Shown: in pieces, positions 1-7,622 of the stretch
How positions within the stretch are numbered: the first letter of the stretch is position 1
Layout: every line of letters starts with the position of its first letter
NCBI GenBank assembly: GCA_005788205.1
Contig: SXYT01000107.1
Location: forward strand, 1 to 16,104
Length of the DNA: 16,104 nucleotides
Direction: 5' to 3'
Source: Actinomycetota bacterium
GTDB lineage: Bacteria > Actinomycetota > Acidimicrobiia > Acidimicrobiales > Ilumatobacteraceae
Position numbers and translations under genes: made by a program
Notes under the pieces: generated by a model
What the model saw: only the letters and a program-made list of their open reading frames with translations
Database searches by the model: none
What the model was told of the DNA's origin: nothing

Positions 1-454
1 CGCCGATGATGCCATTCATCATCGGCACGGGAAGCACATGGGCGTGCGGGCCGCCGACGTAGCGGCACAGGGGCAGTTCGAGCTCGGAGGCGGCCGCGTG
101 GGCGACCGCCAGGCTGGTGCCGAGCATGGCGTTCGCTCCGAGGCGCGCCTTGTTCTCGGTGCCGTCGAGGTGGATGAGCGCGGAATCGAGCCCGCGCTGG
201 TCCGTGGCGTCCATGCCGATGACCGCCTCCGCTACCGGGCCGTTCACGTTGGCGACCGCCCTTGACACGCCCTTGCCCATCCAGCGCTGTCCGCCGTCGC
301 GAAGTTCCACTGCCTCGTGCTCGCCGGTGGAGGCACCGGACGGCACGATTGCGCGCCCCGTGGAGCCGCTGTCAAGCACGACCTCGACCTCCACGGTGGG
401 GTTGCCGCGCGAGTCCAGGACTTCGCGGCCGGTGACCTCGACGATTTCGCTCAT
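1..454 (-). CDS. eno: Enolase, N-terminal part (3' end outside window)
   Basis: Enolase interconverts 2-phosphoglycerate and phosphoenolpyruvate in glycolysis. The visible 151 residues cover the N-terminal domain and the start of the barrel. They include REVLDSRGNPTVEVEV near residue 10, the mobile active-site loop SGASTGEHEAVELRDG at about 39-54, and NKARLGANAMLGTSLAVA at about 101-118. The ATG at 454 lies 10 bases after the mazG stop and gives the normal family N-terminus MSEIVEVTGREVLDSRGNP. A TAGCGT hexamer ends 7 bases before this ATG, so eno may have its own leaderless transcript as well as read-through from mazG. One oddity is that the usual MMN-I-I-N-G-G stretch reads M-M-N-G-I-I-G at residues 145-151, where the window ends. 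The identification is secure. The C-terminal catalytic half cannot be judged. Confidence 0.97.
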   Translation of the reverse strand, partial: MSEIVEVTGREVLDSRGNPTVEVEVVLDSGSTGRAIVPSGASTGEHEAVELRDGGQRWMGKGVSRAVANVNGPVAEAVIGMDATDQRGLDSALIHLDGTENKARLGANAMLGTSLAVAHAAASELELPLCRYVGGPHAHVLPVPMMNGIIG

Positions 455-461
455 GGAGCGA

Positions 462-467
462 ACGCTA
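462..467 (-). promoter_or_regulatory. Probable -10 hexamer TAGCGT for eno
   Basis: The minus strand reads TAGCGT, then 7 bases (TCGCTCC), then the eno ATG. This is the TANNNT motif at leaderless spacing. The first three bases are the TAG stop codon of mazG. No convincing -35 was seen. Confidence 0.5.
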
Positions 468-1910
468 ACGACCCGTGTCCCGCTTCACCACTTCCCAGAG
501 GGCATCAAGCTCCGGGAGGGGCATCTGCGACACGTCGGTGCCGCGCGCCGTTGCCAGTTCGCGCACCGCGTCTACGCGCGACCTGAACTTGCGCACTGAC
601 CCGCGCAGCGCGGCTTCGGCGTCCACCCCGAGGTGACGCGCCACGTTGACCACCGAGAACAGGAGGTCCCCGATCTCGGTGGCGACGGCCTCCGGGTCCC
701 CGGCGGCCGCGGCCGCCCGGACCTCAGAGGTCTCCTCGGCGATCTTGGCGAGCGCGCCCTCTGCGTCTGCCCAGTCGAACCCGATCTTTGCCGCTCGTTG
801 CTGGCTCTTGTGCGCGTACTGCAGGGACGGCGCGGACTCGGCGAGTCCGTCGAACACGCCGGTGCGGGCCGGCTTCTCCGTCTTCTTGATCGCGTCCCAG
901 TTCGATTCCACCTGCTCGCTCGTGGTGGCTTCCACATCGCCGAAGACGTGCGGGTGCCGCGAGACGAGCTTGTCGTGCACGCGGGTGAGCACGTCGGCCA
1001 TCGTGAAGCGGCCCTCCTCCTCGGCGATAGCCGCATGGAACTCCACCTGGTAGAGAAGGTCGCCGAGCTCCTCGATGAACTCGTCGTCGGTCGAGGGGTC
1101 GTCCGGGTCGAGCGCATCAATCGCATCGACGACCTCGTATGTCTCCTCCAGCAGGTACTGCACAAGGGACCTGTGCGTCTGTTCGATGTCCCACGGGCAG
1201 CGAGCACGCAACGTGCGGGCGAGTTCGTGGAACCGCACCATCTCTGCGGCGACCGGCGTGGCGAGCGCGGGGATCCACAGCGACGTCAGGTGGTCTGCCT
1301 CGAGCGTGCGGTCCATCTCGCCCCACACGGTCCGCACCACCTGCCCGTCGGGCAGGCCCAGGTGATGGAGCAGCACGACCTCGGTGGCGGGGTCCGGTTC
1401 CTCGACCGCCAGCTTGATCCCGGAGAGCACCCAGTTCGCGTGGGTGTGCGCCACGAGCATCGGGCCGGTGATGCCCGCCGCGGCGACGGCGAAGTCGTGG
1501 CCGTCCACCAGCCGTGCACCCGTCTCCACCGGGTCCAGGCCGAGCACCCGCCACACCTCGTCGAGGAACGAGACCGCCGGGTGGACCACAGTCTCGATGT
1601 CGGCCCTTGCGCGCAGCAGGGCGACGGTGCGCTCGAGAACGAGGGGTGAGCCCGGGACGGCGTAGGTCACCTCGCCGTGCGCGGTTGCGTCCTCCACGAG
1701 CCGTTCCACGATCGCTGCGTAGACCTCGGTGAACGACTCCGCTGTGTCATACAGATGGTCGAACGACGGTGCTCCCGGGGCCAGGTGGGCAGAGGGGTGG
1801 CGTGACGTGCGCAGATACGTCCGCGCGGACGCGGCAAGGATCCCCTGCGTCGCAACGGTGACGAGGTCGGGGTCACCGGGGCCGAGGCCGACAACGGTGA
1901 CGCGGGGCAT
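465..1910 (-). CDS. mazG: MazG nucleoside triphosphate pyrophosphohydrolase fused to a tetrapyrrole-methylase-like domain
   Basis: This is a YabN-type fusion of 481 residues. Residues 1 to about 220 form a tetrapyrrole (corrin/porphyrin) methylase-like domain, with the N-terminal glycine-rich VGLGPGDPDLVT and a later YAVPGSPLVLERTV. From C238 (CPWDIEQTHRSL) a MazG domain follows, with the acidic LLEETYEVVDAI and EELGDLLYQVEFHA helices that bind Mg2+ and the characteristic KLVSRHPHVFGDV. A second, weaker MazG repeat (IAEETSEV, EIGDLLFSVVNVARHLG) occupies roughly 365-470. MazG hydrolyses NTPs to NMP and PPi; the methylase-like domain's substrate is unknown to me. The ATG at 1910 overlaps the TGA of the lipoprotein gene as ATGA, which fits the family N-terminus. 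The longer frame back to 2078 would overlap that gene by 168 bases. The gene stops with TAG, rare in this window. Confidence 0.95.
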   Translation of the reverse strand: MPRVTVVGLGPGDPDLVTVATQGILAASARTYLRTSRHPSAHLAPGAPSFDHLYDTAESFTEVYAAIVERLVEDATAHGEVTYAVPGSPLVLERTVALLRARADIETVVHPAVSFLDEVWRVLGLDPVETGARLVDGHDFAVAAAGITGPMLVAHTHANWVLSGIKLAVEEPDPATEVVLLHHLGLPDGQVVRTVWGEMDRTLEADHLTSLWIPALATPVAAEMVRFHELARTLRARCPWDIEQTHRSLVQYLLEETYEVVDAIDALDPDDPSTDDEFIEELGDLLYQVEFHAAIAEEEGRFTMADVLTRVHDKLVSRHPHVFGDVEATTSEQVESNWDAIKKTEKPARTGVFDGLAESAPSLQYAHKSQQRAAKIGFDWADAEGALAKIAEETSEVRAAAAAGDPEAVATEIGDLLFSVVNVARHLGVDAEAALRGSVRKFRSRVDAVRELATARGTDVSQMPLPELDALWEVVKRDTGR

Positions 1911-2800
1911 CAGTTGACCCGTGCGGTCACGCGGTTCCAGGTGCCGTACACCGGGTTCACCCGCACATCGGCGGTGGCGAGCAGGCCGGACGTGAGGTGC
2001 TGACCGGGCTCGGAAGCAAGTGCAGCCGCGAGGTCCGCCTTGACCTCGTCGACCGGGCGGTGAATGGCCACGTGCCAACCCTCCTCGTCCTCGAACGCCT
2101 CGGTCGGCCGGCCGACGGGCGCATCAAGGAGTGCGCGGACGGCGACCGTGCCGATGCGCGCGTTCAGCGCCGAGATCGCGACGCAGTCGTTGTCGTTGCC
2201 GCCGGTGACGGTGCCCCCTGCGGCCGCCCCGCTCTTGGTGGCGAGCGACGCGAAGTCACCGCCGTCGTTGACCGCTTCGATCATTGCTCTCGCCTCGTCC
2301 CTGCTCTTCAAGGTGACGAGACGGATGCACATGTGGCCGGTGGAGGCCGGGGACCCCGCGTACATGGACTCCAGCTCGGCTGCCGCCGGGGCCTTCACGG
2401 TGCTGACCGCCCTGCCCGTGGCGTTGATGTCGATGAGGAGCCGCTTCACCTTGTCCTCGACAGTCGGCGGGAGGGAGGCCGTGAGCTGGCTCTCCAGCTG
2501 CTTGCGGTCGGCATCCGAGACCGGCGTGCCCCACTTCTCGAGCACCGCGGCACCGGCCCTGTACTGGACCATCACGCTCACGACCTCGGCGACCTCGCCC
2601 GTGGGCGCGACCCCGTTCGCCACGTTGAGCTCCTGGAGCACCACGAGGGCCTGCAAGAGACCGTTCATGTCGTCACGCGGGTACGACGCACCGTCGATCG
2701 AGAACGCATCGGCTGACGAGGTCACCGCACCACAGGAGGCAAGGAGACCGCCCGCGGCGACTGTGAGGACAGCGGTCAGTCGGGAGGCTCTGCGGGTCAC
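1910..2800 (-). CDS. SurA/PrsA-like peptidyl-prolyl isomerase lipoprotein (degenerate parvulin)
   Basis: This is a 296-residue exported lipoprotein. A basic start (MTRRASR), a hydrophobic stretch and the lipobox L-A-S-C place the lipidated cysteine at residue 23. Residues about 30-150 are helical and resemble the chaperone part of SurA/PrsA. Residues about 150-255 look like a weak parvulin domain, with GHMCIRLV at 155-162, GDFASLATKSG, a GG-containing turn, and EGWHVAIHRPVDEV near 240-253. Two cysteines (C158 and C206) inside the parvulin part could form a disulfide. Catalysis is uncertain and a holdase role is equally possible. It sits between mfd and mazG, a place unrelated to export. The GTG start at 2800 follows a TAGTCT hexamer by 6 bases and follows the mfd stop by 9 bases. 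The ATG at 2802 is out of frame and is followed at once by TGA. Confidence 0.8.
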   Translation of the reverse strand: MTRRASRLTAVLTVAAGGLLASCGAVTSSADAFSIDGASYPRDDMNGLLQALVVLQELNVANGVAPTGEVAEVVSVMVQYRAGAAVLEKWGTPVSDADRKQLESQLTASLPPTVEDKVKRLLIDINATGRAVSTVKAPAAAELESMYAGSPASTGHMCIRLVTLKSRDEARAMIEAVNDGGDFASLATKSGAAAGGTVTGGNDNDCVAISALNARIGTVAVRALLDAPVGRPTEAFEDEEGWHVAIHRPVDEVKADLAAALASEPGQHLTSGLLATADVRVNPVYGTWNRVTARVN

Positions 2801-2806
2801 ATCGCG

Positions 2807-2812
2807 AGACTA
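2807..2812 (-). promoter_or_regulatory. Probable -10 hexamer TAGTCT for the SurA-like lipoprotein gene
   Basis: The minus strand reads TAGTCT, 6 bases (CGCGAT), then the GTG start at 2800. The TAG is the stop codon of mfd. The spacing would put the first transcribed base on or next to the start codon, and it supports GTG as the start. Confidence 0.5.
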
Positions 2813-5800
2813 GTTCTCCGGCTCTTCCTCCCACAGTTCACGCACGAAACCGAGGAGATCGTCGGCGACCTTCGGGCCGCGCATGAAGGGGACGAGGAGC
2901 TGTCGCTGGGGCTCGCGCCACACGGCGCGAGGGGCGAGACGACGCAGCGTGCGTGTCTGGCTCGCGCGCAGTTCCACCGGGGCGATGCGGATCTCCTTGC
3001 CCGTCACGGCCATCTCGTCGAACCCGCAGCGGATGCACTCGACGCGCAGCGCGCCGACCGTGAGGAGTGCGCGCGCCTGCTCGGGCATCGGACCGAACCG
3101 GTCCCGCCACTCGTTGTCGAGGTCGGCGAGTTCGGCCGCCGTGCGCACCTCGGCGAGCCTGCGGTACGCCTCCAGGCGCAGTTCCTCGCTCGGCACGTAG
3201 TCCTCCGGCAGGTGCGCATCCACCGGGATGTCGATCTTGATCTCGCGCGGCTCCTCCGTGGTCTCGCCCTTCATCTCGGCGACGGCCTCCGTGACCATCT
3301 GGCAGTACAGGTCGTAGCCGACGGCAGCGATGTGCCCGCTCTGGGCCTCGCCGAGCAGGTTCCCTGCTCCGCGGATCTCGAGGTCGCGCATCGCGATCTT
3401 GAACCCGCTGCCGAGCTCTGTCGACTCGCCGATGGTGCGCAGTCGCTCGTGGGCATCCTCTGTGAGGCGTGCGTCCCTGGGGTGGAAGAGGTAGGCGTAC
3501 GCACGCTGGTCGCTGCGTCCCACACGCCCGCGCAACTGGTGCATCTGCCCGAGACCGAGCAGGTCGGCACGCTCGACCACGAGCGTGTTCACGGTGGGCA
3601 TGTCGATGCCGCTCTCGATGATCGTGGTGCAGACGAGAACGTCGAAGCTGCCCTCCCAGAAGTCGAGCACCACCTGCTCGAGTTCGCTCTCGTCCATCTG
3701 GCCGTGTGCCACCGCGATGCGGGCCTCCGGTACCCACTCGCGCAGCTCCTGTGCGCGCTCCTGGATCGACTGCACCCTGTTGTGCACCCAGAACACCTGG
3801 CCCTCGCGCAGCAACTCGCGCCGGATCGCCTCCACTGCGACCTGCTCGCTCTGCTCGCCCACGTAGGTGAGGATCGGCTGACGGTCGGCCGGCGGCGTCT
3901 GCAGCAGCGACAGGTCGCGGATGCCGACGAGGCTCATCTCCAGCGTGCGGGGGATCGGCGTGGCGGACATCGTGAGCACGTCCACGTCGTGGCGCAGTCT
4001 CTTCATCGCCTCCTTGTGCTGCACGCCGAACCTCTGCTCCTCGTCCACGACGAGCAGGCCCAGATCCTTGAACCGCACGCTCTCCTGGAGCAGACGGTGT
4101 GTTCCGATCACGCAGTCGATCTCGCCGGACTCGAGGCCCGCGATCACCTTCCTTGCCTCGGCGGCGGTGAGGAAGCGCGAGAGGACCTCCACCCGCACCG
4201 GGTAGCCGGCGAACCGTTCCGAGAAGGTGTTGCCGTGCTGGGTGGCGAGCAGCGTGGTTGGCACGAGCACGGCCACCTGCTTGCCTGCCTGCACCTCCTT
4301 GAACGCGGCCCGCACCGCGATCTCCGTCTTGCCGAATCCGACGTCGCCGCACAGCAGGCGGTCCATCGGCACGCCGTTCTCCATGTCGTCCTTGACCGCG
4401 TGGATGGCGGTCAGCTGGTCAGGGGTCTCCACGAAGGGGAATGCCTGCTCCATCTCGCTCTGCCACGGCGTGTCCGGCGGGAACGCATGACCTCTCGCGT
4501 TGACGCGCTTCTGGTAGAGCACCACCAGTTCCTGGGCAACTTCGCGCACGGCGGAACGCACGCGCGACTTCGTGCGGGCGAAGTCGGCGCCGCCCATCCT
4601 GTTCAGCGCGGGCGTCTCGCCGCCCGCGTAATGGCGTATGACACCGATCTGTTCCGTCGGCACGTAGAGCCTGTCATTTCCCTTGTAGGCGATCAACAGG
4701 TAGTCCCGCTCCACGCCGCCGATGGCGCGCTTTGTCATCCCCTCGTAGCGGCCGACGCCGTGGTGGGCGTGCACCACGTAGCCCCCCGGCTGCAGGTCCT
4801 CGAAGACGGTCCCTGAGGAACGCGATCGCGACGTCCGCGAGCGGCGCGTGCGCCGCCGGCCGCTGAGGTCTGCCTCCGTGATGACGGTGATGCGTGACCA
4901 CGGCAGCGAGAAGCCGCTCGTGAGTGGGGCGTGCACCACCCATGCGCCCGGGTCGGAGAGGTCGGATGACTCCGTGGCACGGCCGAACTGGAGTCCGTTG
5001 TCGGCCATCAGCGAGGCCAGCCTGTCCACGGACTCCGCGGTGGACGCGGCAACGACGACGCGCCACTTGTTCGAGATCATCTCGCCGAGCCGGCGCATCA
5101 CGGGCGCCGGGTCGTGGATGACGGGTCCCCAGCCCGATGCCTGCACCAAACTGGCGCCCGGTGCGTCCGGTGCCGAGACGATGTTCAGGGTCGGCGCGCT
5201 CAGCCCGCCGGACAGGAGCCGCTCGGGTTCCACGTGCAGGCGAGGGAAGGCGACGTCGGCGTCGCGTGCCCACGACGACGCGAGGGCGCGTGCGAGGTCA
5301 TCCTCCTCGGCGAGCAGGTCACGCGCACGGTCGACCATGCGCCGTGGTTCGACCAGCACCACGAGGGCGTCGGTCCCGATGAGGTCGGTCAGGAGCCTGT
5401 CTTCCTCGCCGAGCCAGGGCATCCAGCTCTCCATGCCGTCGAAGATCTGCCCCTCCGCGAGCCGCTCCCAGTGCTCCCGCCCCCAGGGCTCGCCCGACAC
5501 CAGGGTGCGTGCCCTCTCCTTCATCGCGTCGTCATAGATGAGCTCGCGCGCCGGGAAGATGCGCACCTGCTCGATGTCGGAGGTGCTGCGCTGCTCGGCC
5601 ACGGCGAACCGCGTCAGTCTGTCCACGTCGTCGCCCCACAGGTCGATGCGCACCGGTTCGTCGTCGGTGCTGGGGAAGACGTCGATGATGGCGCCGCGCC
5701 GTGCGAACTCGCCGCGGTGCTCGACCACGTTCTCGCGCCGGTACCCGAACCGCACCAGTTCCCCGCAGAGCCGGTCGGGGTCGATGCGACCGCCCTTGTC

Positions 5801-6232
5801 GACCGTCACGGGGTCGATGGCCCCGGCGCCCGGCGCCAGTTTCTGCAGCAGGGCCCTGGTGCCGGCCACCACGACGCGGGGCTGCTGGCCGTCGGTGCGC
5901 ATCCGCCACAGCACGCGCATCCGCTCGCCCATTGTGTGCACGGCGGGGCTGACCCGTTCGAACGGCAGCGTCTCCCACGCGGGGAACACCGCGACATCAC
6001 CGGGGTCGAGAAACGCGCACAGGTCATCGGCGATCTGCTGGGCCATCGTGCCCGTGGGGACCGCCACAACGAGCGGTGACCTCGTGGTCGCGTGGGTGAG
6101 TGCAGCAAGGATCACGGGCCGTGCGGTCTCCGGCACGGCGAGCACGGCATCCGCACGTCCGAGCACCTCCTGCAGGCCGGGCTCCGTGCGTGCGAGCGCG
6201 GCAAGGTCCGCAAGTGCGTTGGACACGGTCAC
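2810..6232 (-). CDS. mfd: Transcription-repair coupling factor
   Basis: Mfd displaces RNA polymerase stalled at DNA lesions and recruits UvrA. At 1140 residues it is full length. The N-terminal UvrB-homology region (about 1-350) contains VAVPTGTMAQQIADDL and FPAWETLPFERVSP. An Arg/Ser-rich linker lies at about 456-474. The CarD-like RNA polymerase interaction domain runs about 476-575 (YVVHAHHGVGRYEG). The translocase has Walker A GDVGFGKTE near 628, the DEEQ box near 730, SATPIPRTLEMSL, and the TRG/RecG-type HQLRGRVGRSDQRAYAYL near 895-912. The C-terminal D7 region follows (HLPEDYVPSEELRLEAYRRLA). The GTG start overlaps the pth TGA as GTGA, so mfd is probably translated by coupling to pth. 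It ends with TAG, which is also the start of the next gene's -10 hexamer. Confidence 0.98.
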   Translation of the reverse strand: MTVSNALADLAALARTEPGLQEVLGRADAVLAVPETARPVILAALTHATTRSPLVVAVPTGTMAQQIADDLCAFLDPGDVAVFPAWETLPFERVSPAVHTMGERMRVLWRMRTDGQQPRVVVAGTRALLQKLAPGAGAIDPVTVDKGGRIDPDRLCGELVRFGYRRENVVEHRGEFARRGAIIDVFPSTDDEPVRIDLWGDDVDRLTRFAVAEQRSTSDIEQVRIFPARELIYDDAMKERARTLVSGEPWGREHWERLAEGQIFDGMESWMPWLGEEDRLLTDLIGTDALVVLVEPRRMVDRARDLLAEEDDLARALASSWARDADVAFPRLHVEPERLLSGGLSAPTLNIVSAPDAPGASLVQASGWGPVIHDPAPVMRRLGEMISNKWRVVVAASTAESVDRLASLMADNGLQFGRATESSDLSDPGAWVVHAPLTSGFSLPWSRITVITEADLSGRRRTRRSRTSRSRSSGTVFEDLQPGGYVVHAHHGVGRYEGMTKRAIGGVERDYLLIAYKGNDRLYVPTEQIGVIRHYAGGETPALNRMGGADFARTKSRVRSAVREVAQELVVLYQKRVNARGHAFPPDTPWQSEMEQAFPFVETPDQLTAIHAVKDDMENGVPMDRLLCGDVGFGKTEIAVRAAFKEVQAGKQVAVLVPTTLLATQHGNTFSERFAGYPVRVEVLSRFLTAAEARKVIAGLESGEIDCVIGTHRLLQESVRFKDLGLLVVDEEQRFGVQHKEAMKRLRHDVDVLTMSATPIPRTLEMSLVGIRDLSLLQTPPADRQPILTYVGEQSEQVAVEAIRRELLREGQVFWVHNRVQSIQERAQELREWVPEARIAVAHGQMDESELEQVVLDFWEGSFDVLVCTTIIESGIDMPTVNTLVVERADLLGLGQMHQLRGRVGRSDQRAYAYLFHPRDARLTEDAHERLRTIGESTELGSGFKIAMRDLEIRGAGNLLGEAQSGHIAAVGYDLYCQMVTEAVAEMKGETTEEPREIKIDIPVDAHLPEDYVPSEELRLEAYRRLAEVRTAAELADLDNEWRDRFGPMPEQARALLTVGALRVECIRCGFDEMAVTGKEIRIAPVELRASQTRTLRRLAPRAVWREPQRQLLVPFMRGPKVADDLLGFVRELWEEEPEN

Positions 6233-6831
6233 TTGCCGTTGAACTCGGTCATCGCCGCGAGTGCACCGTGCGCGATCACTGCCTCCACGGCGTCCGCTGC
6301 GACCGCGATGTTCACGTCCATGGCCTTGCGCACCGCCGTCGGCATGGGTGCCAGGACGTGATCGGCTCCCTGTTCCTTCGTGCGCGGCTTGCCGACGCCG
6401 ATCCGCACGCGCACGAAGTCGGCGGTCTTCAGGTGCTGGTTGATGCTGCGCAGCCCGTTGTGCCCCGCGAACCCGCCGCCGATCTTGATGCGCACCGAGC
6501 CGGGCTCGAGATCGAGCTCGTCGTGCACGATGACAAGACGTGACATGTCGTCCAGGCGGAAGCGCCGCACGAGCGCCGACACCGCGTTCCCGGAGTCGTT
6601 CATGAACGTGACGGGCACCGCGAGGACCGTGGGTGCACCGGACACCCGGGTCTCGGCGACAAGTGCACGGTCCTTCCCGGTCTTCAGGTTGGAGGACGTG
6701 CGTGACGCGAGCAGCTCCACGGCCAGCTGACCCACGTTGTGCAGCGTGTTGGCGTACTCCCTGCCGGGGTTGCCCAGACCGACGACGACGAAACGCGAGG
6801 CGTCAGCGGGGGAGTTCTGGCGGCGCAGCAT
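6229..6831 (-). CDS. pth: Peptidyl-tRNA hydrolase
   Basis: Pth cleaves peptidyl-tRNAs dropped by the ribosome so that the tRNA can be reused. The protein has 200 residues, the usual size. All expected catalytic positions are present: N21 in GLGNPG, H31 in TLHNVG, N78 in FMNDSG, D104 in VHDELD and N125 in GHNGLRS, with the GVGKP turn later. The commonly seen TRHNVG reads TLHNVG here, a change next to the catalytic histidine. The ATG at 6831 is preceded by TAAGGT and 6 bases, which suggests a leaderless start of the pth-mfd-lipoprotein-mazG-eno group. The last codons overlap mfd by GTGA. The N-terminus is about ten residues longer than in E. coli. Confidence 0.97.
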   Translation of the reverse strand: MLRRQNSPADASRFVVVGLGNPGREYANTLHNVGQLAVELLASRTSSNLKTGKDRALVAETRVSGAPTVLAVPVTFMNDSGNAVSALVRRFRLDDMSRLVIVHDELDLEPGSVRIKIGGGFAGHNGLRSINQHLKTADFVRVRIGVGKPRTKEQGADHVLAPMPTAVRKAMDVNIAVAADAVEAVIAHGALAAMTEFNGK

Positions 6832-6837
6832 GGGAGA

Positions 6838-6843
6838 ACCTTA
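6838..6843 (-). promoter_or_regulatory. Probable -10 hexamer TAAGGT for pth
   Basis: The minus strand reads TAAGGT, 6 bases (TCTCCC), then the pth ATG at 6831. It lies in the 63-base gap after rplY. The 17-base upstream position has no recognisable -35. An AAGG at the same place could be read as a weak Shine-Dalgarno instead. Confidence 0.5.
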
Positions 6844-6894
6844 CGGAGCGGACACGCACGTCTGGCGGTGCAGCGGCCGTGCAGCCGCGAAGGG

Positions 6895-7527
6895 TCACTC
6901 CGCCGGGGGGGCGGCTGCACCGTCTGCGGGTGCGGCCTCCGCGCCAGCAGCGGCGGACTCGACCGACGCACGCGACATCAGCACGGTCACGACCGGCATG
7001 TCGGCATCGCCGGTTGCGATGACCCCCGAGGGAAGACTGATGTCACCGAGACGGATGACGGTCTCGGTGGACATGTCGGAGATGTCAATGAGGATCTCGT
7101 TCGGGATGTTCGATGGGGTGGTGCGCACCTCGATGGTGTCAACGGCGGGGTCCACGAGACCGCCGGCCGAGATGACTGCCTTGGCGCTGCCGGTGAGGTG
7201 CACCGGCACGTTGACGGTGATCTCCTCGTTGAGGTTCACCTGGATGAAGTCCACGTGGCTGACGTTGCGGCGCACCGGGTGGCGCTGCATGTCCTTGATG
7301 ACCGCGTTGAAGGTGCTGCCGTCCACGCTCAGAGCGAGCACGGTGTTGGTGCCGGCGGGGCCGGAGAGGGCAACGCGCAAATCACGGCGCGCGACGGACA
7401 GTGACACGGGGGCCATGCCGTGGCCGTAGAGGACACCCGGGATGCGGTCCTGGGCGCGGAGACGACGGGAGTTGGCGCTGCCGGTGGCTCGGCCAGCTAC
7501 TGCGGAGAGAGTTGCTGTATTGGACAC
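6895..7527 (-). CDS. rplY: Ribosomal protein bL25, long Ctc form
   Basis: This 210-residue protein has the bL25 N-terminal 5S rRNA-binding domain: SANSRRLRAQDRIPGVLYGHG at about 17-37, and HPVRRNVSHVDFIQV in the core. A second beta domain follows (VPVHLTGSAKAV, then IPNEILIDISDM), as in the general-stress CTC proteins. It ends in an Ala/Pro-rich acidic tail from about residue 185, a common low-complexity extension. I chose the GTG at 7527 because it gives the family N-terminus (MSNTATLSAVAGR) and because TAGACT ends 8 bases before it. The in-frame GTG at 7578 would add 17 residues with no family resemblance and would include the promoter. The gene lies between prs and pth, as in other actinobacteria. 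Confidence 0.93.
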   Translation of the reverse strand: MSNTATLSAVAGRATGSANSRRLRAQDRIPGVLYGHGMAPVSLSVARRDLRVALSGPAGTNTVLALSVDGSTFNAVIKDMQRHPVRRNVSHVDFIQVNLNEEITVNVPVHLTGSAKAVISAGGLVDPAVDTIEVRTTPSNIPNEILIDISDMSTETVIRLGDISLPSGVIATGDADMPVVTVLMSRASVESAAAGAEAAPADGAAAPPAE

Positions 7528-7535
7528 GGCTGGCG

Positions 7536-7541
7536 AGTCTA
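7536..7541 (-). promoter_or_regulatory. Probable -10 hexamer TAGACT for rplY
   Basis: The minus strand reads TAGACT, 8 bases (CGCCAGCC), then the GTG at 7527. No Shine-Dalgarno sequence is visible before this GTG, which fits leaderless initiation. Confidence 0.45.
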
Positions 7542-7598
7542 CGGTCGCTCCGGGCCTGATTCCACCGTGGCGGGGCACGGTGCCGACCCCGTGCGGAC

Positions 7599-7618
7599 GC
7601 TCCGGGCACGCCCGGAGC
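7599..7618 (-). terminator. Hairpin downstream of prs, possible terminator
   Basis: Two perfect 8-base arms (GCTCCGGG and CCCGGAGC) flank a 4-base loop, starting 4 bases after the prs stop. There is no T-run after the stem on the minus strand, so it may be a U-less actinobacterial-type terminator or only an RNA-stabilising hairpin. Confidence 0.5.
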
Positions 7619-7622
7619 CCGT

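Noticed and set aside
3212..4816. Long plus-strand open frame (534 codons) opposite mfd
   Set aside because: It is fully antisense to mfd, whose motifs are intact. Its translation is His/Leu/Arg/Glu-rich with no recognisable domain, as expected for a GC-rich antisense shadow.
6873..6888. GCGGC...GCCGC hairpin between rplY and pth
   Set aside because: Only five base pairs and no T-run on the minus strand. It is too weak to call a terminator in DNA this GC-rich.
7528..7578. Upstream GTG start for rplY at 7578
   Set aside because: The extra 17 residues do not resemble bL25, and they cover the TAGACT hexamer that fits a start at 7527.
7574..7584. GGCAC-G-GTGCC palindrome between prs and rplY
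   Set aside because: A one-base loop cannot form as an RNA hairpin, and the site is too short to call an operator without a second copy.
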